From: Dendrobium chrysotoxum
Taxonomy: Eukaryota; Streptophyta; Magnoliopsida; Asparagales; Orchidaceae
Assembly: GCA_019925795.1 (NCBI GenBank)
Contig: CM034307.1
Span: forward strand, 21,907,197-21,971,196
DNA length: 64,000 bases
Reading direction: 5' to 3'
The translations under genes and the position numbers were made by a program. Position 1 is the first letter of the stretch, and the number at the start of each line of letters is the position of its first letter. Shown in pieces: positions 11,936-22,966 of this stretch. The notes beneath the pieces are model-generated. The model was not told the origin of the DNA, did not search any database, and saw only the letters and a list, made by a program, of their open reading frames with translations.

Positions 11936-12960
11936 TATTGTGTATGGAATAAGGGTAAATAATGTGTACATACTTGATTTGAATTTTATTAAATCTTTTA
12001 ATACTTTTTTTTTTAAAATAATAACTGATGAATCATGGTTATATCATAGGAGACTTTATCACGCAAGCATGAAAAATTTAAGAAAAATTACCCAAAAAGA
12101 ATTGGTTAGAGAAATACCTAAACTAGACTTTACTAAGAATCACCTATGTGAGGCATGTTAATTAAGAAAATAGGTGAAGTCCTCCTTTCATTCTATTAAG
12201 GATCTTAGAACTAGTAAACCATTGGAAACCATTCATATGGATCTTTTTGGATCGATTAGCACTATAAGTCTAGGAAGTAAAGTCTTTGGATTTGTGATAG
12301 TTGATGATTTTGTAAGATTCACTTAGGTCAAATTCTTATCTCATAAGAGTGAATTATTTGATAAATTTAGAAATTTTTATACTTTGATTCAGAGAAAGTT
12401 AGGGTGTAAAATTTTTTCAATTCAAAGTGATCATGAAGGAGAGTTTGAAAATGAAAAATTTGAAGACTTTTATAGAGAACAAGGAGTTGATCACAATTTT
12501 TCAGCACTAAGAACCCCTTAGTAGAATGGGATTGTTGAACAAAAGAACATAATAGTAATAGAAGCCACTAGAGCCATGTTGGTAGAATACTCACTTTTGA
12601 AATATTTTTGGGCTGAAGAGGTTAGTACGGCTTGTTATGTTTTGAATAGGGTGAACATTAGATCCAAGTTGAACAAAATACTCTATGAACTTCTTAAGGG
12701 TAGAACACCAAATCTTTCACATTTGTATATTTTTGGGTGTAAGGTGTTCATTCATAATAATGGTAAAACTCCTTTAGGAAAATTTGATCCAAAATCTGAT
12801 GAAAGAATTTTTCTTGAATATTCTAGTGTTGTAAAATCTTATAGAGTTTTTAACAAGAGAGCTTTGGCAGTTGAGAAGACCACATATGTAGTTTTTGATG
12901 AATCTAGCATTTTGAAAGAGCCAAGGTTGGAAGAAGATAATATTGAAATTATCTCCCAAG
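11936..12960 (+). pseudogene. Sirevirus A integrase, broken
   Basis: Integrase joins element cDNA to the genome. The N-terminal zinc-binding HHCC region is readable (LYHRRLYHASMKNLRK...HLCEAC, about 12040-12160). It is followed by a core with MDLFGSI, a VDDF block and SIQSDHEGEFENE, then YFWAEEVSTACYVLNRVNI and GCKVF in the C-terminal part. At least four in-frame stops occur. The wording of the core is characteristic of the SIRE/Maximus (Sirevirus) lineage. Confidence 0.9.
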
Positions 12961-13960
12961 AAATTGAAAAGACAAAGTTGGAAGAAAATTTTGAGATGGA
13001 AAACCCTTTTGCCTAAAGAATGGAGATTTTCTAAGAATCACCCTAAGGAATTGATTTTAGGTGAATCTAGTGAGGGTGTTAGGAGTAGGCATGGACTTAG
13101 CAAAGAAGTAAATCATTCTTCTTTTATATCGATGGTTGAACCCACTAATATAAATCAAGCACTTTTAGATGAATTTTCAATTTTGGCCATGCAAGAAGAA
13201 TTGAATCAATTTATAAGAAATAATGTTTGTGAGTTGATTAAAAGGCCTAAGGATCAAAGTATTGTTGGAACTAAGTGGGTGTTCAAAAATAAAATGAATG
13301 ATTCAGGAGTTGTGATTAGAAATAAGGTTAGATTGATGGCCAAGGGGTATAACCAAATAGAAGGGATTGATTTTGAAAAAATATTTGCCCCTGTAGTTAA
13401 ACTTGAAGCTATTAGGGTTTTGTTAGCCTTTACCTATTTTAAAGGTTTTAAATTGTATCAAATAGATGTTAAGAGTGTCTTTCTGAATGGGATAATATAA
13501 GAGGATATTTATGTTGAGCAACCTCCACATTTTGAAAATTTTAAATTCCCTAATCATATTTTTAAATTTAAAAAGGTATTGTATGGATTGAAACAGGAAC
13601 CTAGGGTTTGGTATGAGAGGTTAAGCACTTTCCTATTAGAGAGATCATTTTTTAACGTAAGTGTGGACACCACTCTCTTTTTGAAAAGGTTAGGAGAAGA
13701 TATACTCATTGTTCAAATATATGTTGATAACAAATCTACCAATAAAAATCTTTGTGATGAGTTTTCAAAAATAATGAGTAGTGAATTCAAAATGAGTTTG
13801 ATGGGAGACTTGAGTTATTTTTTTGGTTTTAGCATAAAGCAAAGTGAGGAAGGAACATTTCTTAGCCAGTCCAAGTATGTTAAGGATATCCTCAAAAAGT
13901 ATGAAATGGATAATACTAAACCAGTAACTATACCAATGAGTTCCTCAATATAGTTAGATA
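12961..13960 (+). pseudogene. Sirevirus A reverse transcriptase, broken
   Basis: Readable copia reverse transcriptase blocks are GTKWVFKNKMNDSGVVIRNK, AKGYNQIEGIDFE and FKLYQIDVKSVFLNG (13255-13495), then YGLKQEPRVWYERL and QIYVD (13580-13730). The YVDD catalytic box reads YVDN because a short deletion removes the second aspartate and the residues after it. A stop ends the first part at 13500. This enzyme cannot be active. Confidence 0.92.
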
Positions 13961-14661
13961 AGGACCCTAAGGGAAAATCTATTGATCAAAAGAAATTTAG
14001 AGAGATAATTAAATCATTACTTTACTTAACTGCTAGTAAAACAGATATCATATTTAGTGCTTCTTGGTGAGCTTGATTTTAATTTGATCCAAAGAAATTA
14101 CATTTGACAGCAGTTAAAAGAATACTGAGATATCTTTTTGGAACTTAAAACTTAGGGATTTGGTATCCTAAGCACAGCTCTTCTTTTGAAATAATTGAAT
14201 ATTCTAATTCAGATTTTGCAGGATGCCTGGTAGATCAGAAAAGTACTTTCTAAACTTGTCAATTTATTAGAAATTCTCTAGTTTCTTGATCCAGTAGGAA
14301 ATAAAATTCAATAGCCCTTTCTACTATTGAAGTAGAATACACCGCCTTAGGTAGTTTTGTGGCACAGGTTCTTTGGTTAAAATAATAGTTGATCTACTTA
14401 AGATTTTTTATTGGCATAATTTTAATTTTTGGTGATAATACTAGTACCATATGCATTTCAAAGAATCCTATTCAACATTCTAGAACCAAGCATATAGACA
14501 TAAGGCATCACTTCATTAAAGATCATATAGCTAAGGGAGAGATTGAATTGCATCATATTGCCACAGAAAATGAACTTGCAGCCATTTTCACAAAACTATT
14601 GGCTTTTGACACATTTAGCACTTTAAGGACTAGATTAGGTGTGATTGATCTTAATGCTTAA
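13961..14661 (+). pseudogene. Sirevirus A RNase H, broken
   Basis: Continues the polyprotein with recognisable but interrupted blocks. The last part, NPIQHSRTKHIDIRHHFI, is the standard copia RNase H ending and is followed by ATENELAAIFTK. It finishes LGVIDLNA and a stop at 14661, the same ending seen in E. Confidence 0.9.
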
Positions 14662-15465
14662 ATTGAAATTCTGCAAACTTGACTTGTTGTATAATTATGT
14701 TTTTATTTATTTTCATTATTGATTTGTTATAGTTTGTATGTTTGATTATGTGTTTATTTTTGGTCTTTACTTATCTTTCGTTTAGTATTTTATTATTGGT
14801 CTTGTTTTAAAATTTTTACATGTCATTGGATTTCAAGTGGTTGGTTTCGAAATTTTTTTCTGATCACCATATCTTATTTTAAGTGTTCTTTTCGTACTGA
14901 ATAAATTTTTTTTTGTGCTATATAAATTCTACAGCATGTACATGATAAGTTTCTAGATTGAGAACATCGAACTTAGTTTTTTATAGCAGTTCATACTATA
15001 CGATGATGTTATCGTATTGTACAATATGTGTTATTTCGTCTGTATGATTGGGGACAATTTTTCAAGCATTTTAGTTATTTGTTAGATTGTATGTATGAAA
15101 TCATATTTTATCTGTACGATCCCTTTTATCAATTTCGGATAAGGACAAACCCAACCGTTATTAAAATGATCTTTAATATTTTGATTGTCCCGTATGAACA
15201 GGTGTTCGTCTGTATAATCGCTTGGTCAAAATGTCTATATGAAAGGATGCCTCGGGAAGGGCAGTTTATGCAAAGTCGTTTCATTTTTTGGCTGTTTGTA
15301 TTAATCTGTATGAAACATTATTTATCTCGTATGATTTTAAAATCGCATGTATGAAAATATGATTGTACTGTGCGATCAACAATTTTCTTTAAATAACAGG
15401 ACATTTGATGTTTAATATTCACAATCACTTTTAATCTTCAAACCCTCTCAAGTCCAAATGGTAGA
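14662..15465 (+). promoter_or_regulatory. Spacer between RNase H and extra ORF of A, with palindromes
   Basis: Contains CGTAC/GTACG palindromes like those in U3: ATCGTATTGTACAAT at 15011-15025, a partial one at about 14990-15005, and ATTGTACTGTGCGAT at 15362-15376. The last is followed after 6 bases by TTTTCTTTAAATA (15383-15395), and the extra ORF starts 71 bases later. The open frame at 15028-15354 looks like a chance frame over diverged repeats. Confidence 0.65.
15362..15395 (+). promoter_or_regulatory. Candidate internal promoter of the A extra ORF
   Basis: Palindrome ATTGTACTGTGCGAT, a 6-base gap, then TTTTCTTTAAATA. The same order and spacing precede the extra ORF of E (61753-61787) and D (56078-56113). 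Promoter activity is inferred from this conservation. Confidence 0.6.
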
Positions 15466-16577
15466 ATGGCCAGTAGTAGCAAACACACATGAATTTCTAG
15501 GGGATCTTCCTCTCAAGGTGATAGGGATGATAACTTCTTGTCCAAGGAAAATGAGGAAGCGTATGATAGATATTGACAGTAAAAATCACTTCTTCTTGAA
15601 TTCTCATTCAAGGAGATATCAACTTTTTTGTCATGCCCTTATTCGCCTCGACTCAATTTTTCTTTATCTTGACCCTAATCCATACCTATCATAAATAGAC
15701 CTTTCAAATATTTTTGGTAAATATGAAAGTAAATGAGGATCACACTAGGTTGTCTTCCTATGTTCTTAAGCAAAGAGTCCAATAGACTAAGGAAGATTTA
15801 GGGAACTTCCTCTATCTTAAAACTCAAGGGGTTAGGGCACACTCGATGACCTCTAGATCTGACTTTAACTGGACTGAAGTTAGCCAAACTCTTAGAGGTT
15901 TTTGTCAAGTCAGTCACCTACCTCATGTGTATACCCTGAATCAGAATGTTAGGATCATCCAGCATGTTTTGAGAACCTCTATCATTCCCAAAGCTGGTGA
16001 TCGCATAAATATGACTCCTCTTTTGTTCGATGTCACTTACTTGATAATGACTAAAACTCCTTTTGATGAAGCCCAACTTATTATGGTCTACATTCACAAT
16101 CTTTCTGATATTGGACATCCTCACAGTAAGAGAAAGAAAAATGTGGCTTTAGGACATTTAATCACTTACATTGTGGAGAAGAAATTCAACTTAATCCATC
16201 TTGATCCCCTCACTGAACTTCCTACTTATTTTACCAACTCCTCTTTTCGAGCACTTTTTAATCAAGATCAAGGATCAGAGGGAGATGATTTAGAGGGAGA
16301 AGGAGCTCCTGCTCCAGCACCTGCACCTGGATCTGGACCCGACCCGAACTACTATCAAGAAATGGCCCAGCGCTTTGATAGACTTAAAACTCACTTTGAT
16401 CAATATTTTGATCAAATTGAGAATCATTTAAATCAGTAGCATGTAAGGTATCAGGAAGATATGGGTTGGATTCATGGCCATTTTGACTATGTGAACACTA
16501 GTGTAGCTACGATCAATAGCTACTTCACTGCATTCAACCCTCAGTCACCTCCTGACCAGGGTCCTTCAGAGTTTTAA
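15466..16577 (+). pseudogene. Extra ORF of Sirevirus A (env-position, plant transposon-protein-like)
   Basis: A separate reading frame between RNase H and the 3' LTR, about 370 codons if breaks are ignored. It starts MASSSKHT, with a Ser/Arg-rich N-terminus resembling those of D and E. The well-preserved part is 15846-16439, containing NQNVRIIQHVLRTSIIPKAG, then HLITYIVEKKFNL, an acidic stretch, an Ala-Pro repeat (APAPAPAPG) and a helical tail. A TAG at 16437 ends this frame, but the frame stays open to a TAA at 16577 with sequence conserved in the copies. The fold region resembles the plant 'putative transposon protein' domain (PF20167-like, from memory), which is found in Sirevirus 'envelope-like' ORFs. 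I see no signal peptide or membrane helix. Early stops and frameshifts lie in 15490-15840. Function unknown. Confidence 0.75.
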
Positions 16578-17109
16578 TAGTGATCTTCTTATGTTTTAGT
16601 TTTATTTCTTTGATGCACTTATACTTGAGATGTTTGAGAATAGTTGTTCTTTTGTTAGGATGTGGTTTTATGATTTCAGTAATTTCAGGTGTTAGTCCTG
16701 CATGCTATTATTTTTTCTCTAGTTCACGAGGGTGGATGTTTGTAGATGGCTATTTGTTTAATGAAATGATGGAATGATGTTTTGTTATAGTTTGAATTTT
16801 CTCTTCTTAAATTATTTATATTTATGGATTCAAATCTTTCGTGTTTGATCTTTAGAATGGGATTTTAAATTTCATTGCTCTACAAATTAATTTTCTTACA
16901 AAATTTAATCTCTCAAAATTTTAAATTATAGTATGACTGAATGAAGATAAGAAGATCAAGTTCATGTTTCTATAGATAAATATTACTTTGTGATAGTTGT
17001 TGCAAAATAGATGTCTTATTTTTATTTTTTTTTCTTTTCAATATGTTTATTTTTGTTAATTATTAGAATGTGTATTTTAGATTTATTAATATTTGGAAAG
17101 ACAGAAAAT

Positions 17110-17275
17110 GTAAAAATATACACAAAGTGCTAAACTTGAAAAGATGCACAAAGTGTGCCACATGTTTGAAAAAATACGCAATATACACTAAAGTCAAAAG
17201 AGGCACAAAATTACCCCAAACTAAAAAGATACACAAAGTGTGCCACAAATTATTGAAAAGATGTGCAATATCGCC
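17110..17275 (+). repeat. Hairpin-type repeat array in the A tail
   Basis: GCACAAAGTGTGC at 17146-17158 and ACACAAAGTGTGC at 17231-17243 each fold into a 5-bp stem, the second with one mismatch. They are embedded in repeated GAAAAGATGCAC/GTGCCACA context. The reverse complement of the same array occurs in the corresponding tails of D and E. Confidence 0.75.
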
Positions 17276-17710
17276 AACAGATACTGGTCTTTCCTTTATT
17301 ATCTATCTCTCTTACATATCCAAATAATCGTCAATAATCTTCACTATTGAATTGGAAAATAATTAATATTTAATTCATCATTTTTGCAATAATTATTTTT
17401 ATTTGATATGTCTAGAACGAGCAGTGAACTTGGTTGACTTTTCTTTTTCAAGTTGTTCTTTGATTTAAAATTTGAATTTTTCTTTTTAGCATTAGGAAAT
17501 TAATGTTGAGCTTTGTAATCACTTTAAAATCTTCTTCTTCTTCATCTCGATTGATTTATTCATAGCCACTCATTCATTCAAGAAGTTTTTCCCTTTTTTT
17601 TTGTCAAAAAGGGGGAGTCGTAAGGTATTGTTTGTTGTTATATTATTTTGTTATTATTTTTGGGAGAAAAATTGGCTTAAGTGTTAACTCAAATAATGTT
17701 TTGTCATCAT

Positions 17711-17725
17711 AAAAAAGGGGGAGAT
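17711..17725 (+). other. Polypurine tract of Sirevirus A
   Basis: AAAAAAGGGGGAGAT directly before the 3' LTR, the usual copia plus-strand primer. A second copy lies about 100 bases upstream, a Sirevirus trait. Confidence 0.85.
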
Positions 17726-19263
17726 TATTGCATCTTAGATTTCAAATCTATTTTTGTATATCATATGAGTTTTTGATGATACCAAAATATAAATATATTG
17801 ATTATTATTTTCTCTTAACATATATTGGATATATTTGGTCTGTGCTGTTTGTGTGTACTAATGTTTCAGGAAAATCATATTCTAGACTAACAAAAACTTT
17901 AAGATGAATTAAATTATTATTCCTTGTAAGTGAAGTATGTAATTTTTCATTTTTTTTCTCTGAGAGAGTGTGATTGTAATTGGGTAACCATGCACTCACA
18001 CACTGCAGGAGTGAGATAAAATTTGTATTTTTGAACTAATCGTACTGTATAATCCTTTATCATACTGTACGATCTGTTATGGTACGGGACAATTTGACTT
18101 GTTAATTCCTTCAGAATGGCATTTATAGAGTATGAAATCAAGTTTGTACTTGATCGTATCAGATGAACCTGTTCATTTTTAAATAGTTTGTACAGTACGA
18201 TGTTATTTCATATAGACATTCTAGAGTAGGAAATCAAGTTTGTACTAGATTGTACCAGATGAACTTTTTCATTTTTGAACATTTTGTACAGTATGATGTC
18301 ATTTCATACAGACCATTTATAGAGTATGAAATTATGTTCGTACAGGATCATACATAAATTTTTGAACTATTCATACGTATGAAGTACGATCATACTATAC
18401 GATCCACATCTGTCAAACTAGAAATTTTTAGTTTTTGGATGGTTTTTCTTATCCTTTGTATGTAAGAATTCTAAAAATTGATTGCTTAAATTCTTCTTGC
18501 TTTGAAATTCTCTTATGTGTACCTTAGGAGTGAGTTTAAGAGAGTGTTTAGAGATTGAAAAGTGAGAGATCTTGTGAGAAGGATTTGTGAGGGGATTCAC
18601 AAAGGTGCCCAAATAGGATATGTTGTTCGTTCATCAAAATTCTTCTCTACTTGAACGTTCTTGAGGGAGGAATTTCAAAGAAGATCTGGTACTCTGCCAT
18701 CACTAGGAGGGTGAGAAAGGATATTGCTACTCTGCCATCACTAAAAGGGTGAGAAAGGATGTTGGTACTCTACCATCACCAAAAGGGTGAGAAATGATGT
18801 TGGTACTTTGCCATCACCAGGAGGGTGAGGAAGGATGGTGGGTTCTCTGCCTTCATCAGGAGGGTTTAAAAGGATGATAGTTCTCTGCCCACTGGGTTGG
18901 TGGAAGAGAGGTTTTGTAAGAGCTTCTCCGCCTTGCTGTGGGGGCTAAAGGAGAGTCACTTTGGTATAGTGCAATACATGGAGAGGGAGTCTCCACGGAG
19001 TGGATGTAGGTCTTGTTGGACTAAACAACTATAAAATCTGGTATCTTCTATTCTTCACTTTTTACTGCATTTTATTTTGCGCATTTGTCATTTTCTGTCG
19101 TTGAAAATCTAATTTTAGAAAATCTATTATTGTTATAAATTTTATTTATTAAAATTAGTTTTCTAAAATACTAAGAGATAATTTTTAAATATACCAATTC
19201 ACTCGCCCTCTTGGTTAGCCTTAGGACAATTATATTAGGTCTAACAACCTACTCAAACTTTCA
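17726..19263 (+). mobile_element. Sirevirus A 3' LTR
   Basis: Starts TATTGCATCTTAG (TG mutated to TA) and ends CTTTCA. It matches the 5' LTR throughout, including palindromes (18039-18053, 18059-18073, 18389-18403) and the 38-39 bp array. It has one extra palindrome unit and one extra array unit compared with the 5' LTR. The immediate flank AGAGA matches the pentamer before the 5' LTR. Confidence 0.93.
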
Positions 19264-19345
19264 AGAGAGATAGAGGATAGAGGAGAGAGAAGGTTGCTTG
19301 GGCCTTTTCATCCTTCTATTATATTCCATGATTTTGTTCTAATCA
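19264..19345 (+). repeat. Host repeat copy 1, right part
   Basis: Begins with the GA-rich tract that also ends the left flank of A, then AGAAGGTTGCTTGGG and TTTTCATCC. It matches 22915-22966 of copy 2. Confidence 0.65.
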
Positions 19346-19350
19346 TGGTA

Positions 19351-20790
19351 TGTAATCCAAATCTTATATTTATTTTTCAGTGATTTTATGTTTTATGAGG
19401 TTAATATCCCATAAATTGATAAAATGCATTTTCTCCTAATTTATCAAATGTTTATCATGTAAATATTTATATATTATATATGTCATTATCGTGAGCATTT
19501 TAACTGTAATATTATTAAATTTCATCAATAAATTAATAGCTATGATTTTTGAAGTTAATGTATAATATATAAATTTCATTATATTTCATAGATTATTATA
19601 TTTTATATATAATATTAACTTGCATAAATAAAAAGATATAACTTATAAAAGATAAATATGACATTTATATTGAATAAATGGATGCTATTTATGAATACTA
19701 TAACTAATACAAGTTAGCCATTAAAATGATAGTACCCTACACAGGGGGTGGGCTGATGGGCTTTCCTTAAAATACATTTTTGTGGTATAATCCTAGATGT
19801 TAGCCTGTAACTATATGATTGATTATGCCAATGAGTAGCGAGTGATGACTCTTCAATGATTTTTAAAAAGCTACCTTTTAAAATAAATGATTGATAAAAA
19901 TAATTAAAAAATGTGATTGATATATAATGATGGATTTATATAATAGATGGATGACAAATGGAAGGATGAAAAAACCACACTAAACCTTGATGCCTTGCTC
20001 TACTATTCATAATCATATTCATGTTTGCATTAACATGATAGTATATATAGGATTGATATAAGCATTGAGAATCATATAACATGACATAAATATGACATAT
20101 ATATTGTTAGACATTAATAGTTGTGTAGGTATAATGTATTGATAAAAATATTAATATGGCATATTGATAAATAGTTATATATAGTGTGATATTTGACATA
20201 AGTATATAATAAAATTATCAACATAGATATAACTAATAGATAATCGATATTTATTTTAATGTATAGTATCTATTATTGATTTAAAGATGTTTTACCAAAT
20301 TTTTTATGGAGTGATAGACTCCTTTTGCTTATTGAGATAGACTAGTTTTACTTATCATATTGATTTCTACTTGTGATTAATAAGTATTGCATAGATTGTT
20401 TAATATTAATATTAATAGTATAATAATTGATATAGATTAGGATTTGGCATACATATTGATTCTTTTATCTTGCATTAAATTTAATGGTATATTTTGGTTG
20501 CTTGCTGGGCTATGTGCTTATTATGTGGTTTTTATTAATTTCATGTATAGGAAGAGGTTAAAGACCCTATAGAGTGAGGCTAATGCCATAAAAGGATAGA
20601 TTGATGTTTGATGTGATCTCCTAACATTTGTAAATCAAATTTTGAGGGAATGTATATAAAAATCTTTTTATGTATATTATTGATTTTTTTTGTTAGATTT
20701 ATTTATATTGATGGAAATTTAGAGACTCTAGCAAATAAATTAAGAGACAAAATAGACAATTCTTCTAAATTTAGATCATAGGGCATTACA
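19351..20790 (+). mobile_element. Candidate gypsy LTR (5')
   Basis: Begins TGTAATCC, exactly where similarity between the two host repeat copies stops. It ends GGGCATTACA next to a primer-binding-like TTGGTATGAGAG at 20792. The ends are roughly inverted, as expected. No convincing second LTR was found by eye. Confidence 0.45.
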
Positions 20791-20791
20791 A

Positions 20792-22100
20792 TTGGTATGA
20801 GAGTAATAGTTATTGAAAGAGTTAAAAGGTCACCAGGGTTATAGTATTGATTATGAGTGGGGTAGAGGTTGGGTAGTATAGATTTTATTATTTACACATT
20901 TCATTAATATTTTTTGTATTTATATGTATATTGAGTTTGTATACTTTGATTGATTAGAAAAAAGAATCATATCAGTGGGCATTTACTTGACTGAGGAAAA
21001 TGTACAATTGAGGAAAGTGTAGTAGTATGTCTAATGTCATCTGATAGTGTGTTGCAACATGCCAGCATGGTTGCTTAGATTGTATGTGATACTTAGAGTA
21101 GATAATATGGGATCCAAGATAATGATAAAGATAAGTATTTATAGATGTTTCATAAGTTAAAGCATCCATTATTTAAGGGTGTTATAAAACTATAGATAGT
21201 AGGAGATTGGTTATTGTAGATAAAGAAAATATTTGATAGCATGCACTGCCCTTAGAGTAGAAAAGTGTCACTAGTAATATTTTGGTTTAAGGGTGAAGCA
21301 ATGAGAAGGTAAATAGGATAGCAGGAGGAGAAATTCCAATGAAAATGAATGAATAGATTATTTGGGTATAGCATTTTGCTAGTTTTAGGAACTAGTTTAT
21401 GTCTCCATCAGCTTGATAGCAAATATAAGAGGCTTTTATGAGATTGGAGCAAAGAGAAAAGATATTCTTGCAGTATGAAGCTGAATTTACTGCACTAGCT
21501 ATGTTTACCTATAGTTAAGTAGTATGATAGAAGCTAAATGTTCTAGATTTCTTATAGGATTAGAAGATGAGATGAGACACCTATTGTTACCATTAAGAAT
21601 CCAAGAGCTTTCAAAATTGCTTGAGAACCATTTTACTATTTAGATAAGATTTGATGAGAAAGAAGGTAGCTAAGAAATTTAGTATAAGTGGGATTGAAAC
21701 TTCTAAGAATAAGATTAAGGTAATAGATGACAGGATACCCAATTATCTTAGATGTGGAAATAGGCATGTTGGGAAATTTTTCTTGATCATTAGGTAGCAC
21801 TTTAGTTGTGGCTAGCCAAGAAACCAAATTATTGATTACCAAGAGAAGTGATAGGGAAAAAGGATTTATATTAAGGTCAAAACAATCTAGATAGGCTTAT
21901 GGACAAAGAAAGGCTGGTCCTAGAATGTATAATGAAGGATCAATGAATAACACTGAAGATTCTAGGAGTAGGATGGATGAGAGAGGAGTGACTGGGAGTT
22001 AAAGAGTGCCTACTAATTCTACAATGATAGTGCCAATACAATCGTGAGTCTATAATTTATTCCAGCAAGTGAATAAGGATTTGTCAAAGATATACATTGG
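20792..22100 (+). pseudogene. Gypsy Gag remnant
   Basis: Starts with a primer-binding-like site. In the frames around 21150-21350 a gypsy Gag core can be followed (HPLFKGV, GDWLL, IKKIFDSMHCP, KVSLVIF, KGEA), matching the FKG...AEDWL...IFD.M.CP...KV..A.F.L.GEA pattern. Near 21740-21780 a zinc-knuckle relic reads RCGNRHVGKF. There are many stops. No pol follows, so the element is truncated or solo-deleted. Confidence 0.65.
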
Positions 22101-22724
22101 TAGAATTCTCTACCCAAAGAATTTTTTTTATTTAATATTGATTGATGTTTAATGCATAACTGATTGATACCATTGTATAGTAAATTGAATGACATATTGA
22201 TTGATAAGCATGGCTGTGTCAATGAGTTACTTTTTTGAAATTATTATTTATTGAATGATATTATTGATAGGATTAATGATTCCATGGTCAATATTTATTT
22301 GATTTGCTAATTATTATGTTGATTTGGGGCTTCTGAATTATTTGTAACTTATTTCCCTTTATTCTTTGGCTGGAGTTTGTAGAAAAAGAACTTTACCACT
22401 ACGAAGGTTAATTTTGACCACCTCTTTGGGATAAGAAGTGTTGGGTTGCTTTATCTTTTGCTTATCAACTGCCTTGGCATTCTCTTTTAATGGATTATCT
22501 AAATCACACATTTCTAATTTGATATTGATAGGATCACCTTGAAGATTGAGAATAGGGGAGTCATTATCAAAAAAATATTAATAATATTCTTCTAATTAAT
22601 TTATAGATGTTTCTTGAGAATTATTTTCTTGGTTTTTTATATTTTGATTAGGATATTCTTAGGAATTTAGAAGGTTTCTTAGGAGCATAGTGTCTCTAAG
22701 AAAGTGACTGCCATTGTGCTAGGC
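22101..22724 (-). other. Unassigned DNA with a coding-like frame on the minus strand
   Basis: On the minus strand about 22571-22381 an open frame reads FDNDSPILNLQGDPINIK and further on KEVVKINLRSGKVL. The LRSGK motif occurs in some gypsy (Athila/Tat-type) Gag proteins, but that alone is not enough to name it. The rest is AT-rich and unassigned. Confidence 0.3.
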
Positions 22725-22839
22725 CAAAATTATGGTTTTTGGTAAATTAATAAAATATCTAAATCCATTTCATTAACTCGTCACCCTAGACATTGTACCT
22801 TTCTTACATGCCATGTTGGGGATGAAAGATGAGTAAAGG

Positions 22840-22927
<88 letters not shown>

Positions 22928-22966
22928 GGTTGCTCAGGGCATTTTCATCCATCAGTTCTAATGAAG
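22725..22966 (+). repeat. Host repeat copy 2 with (GA)n
   Basis: Uninterrupted copy of the sequence split by Sirevirus A: CCATTTCATTAACTCG, a CATGCCATGTTGGGGA block, a GA run of about 80 bases (22838-22921), then AGAAGGTTGCTCAGG and TTTTCATCC. Confidence 0.7.

Larger units (their letters stand above)
16578..17725 (+). other. 3' noncoding tail of Sirevirus A with hairpin repeats and two PPTs
   Basis: No gene. It holds hairpin-forming repeats (17110-17275) and two copies of the polypurine tract, near 17605-17620 (AAAAAGGGGGAG) and at 17711-17725. Confidence 0.75.
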
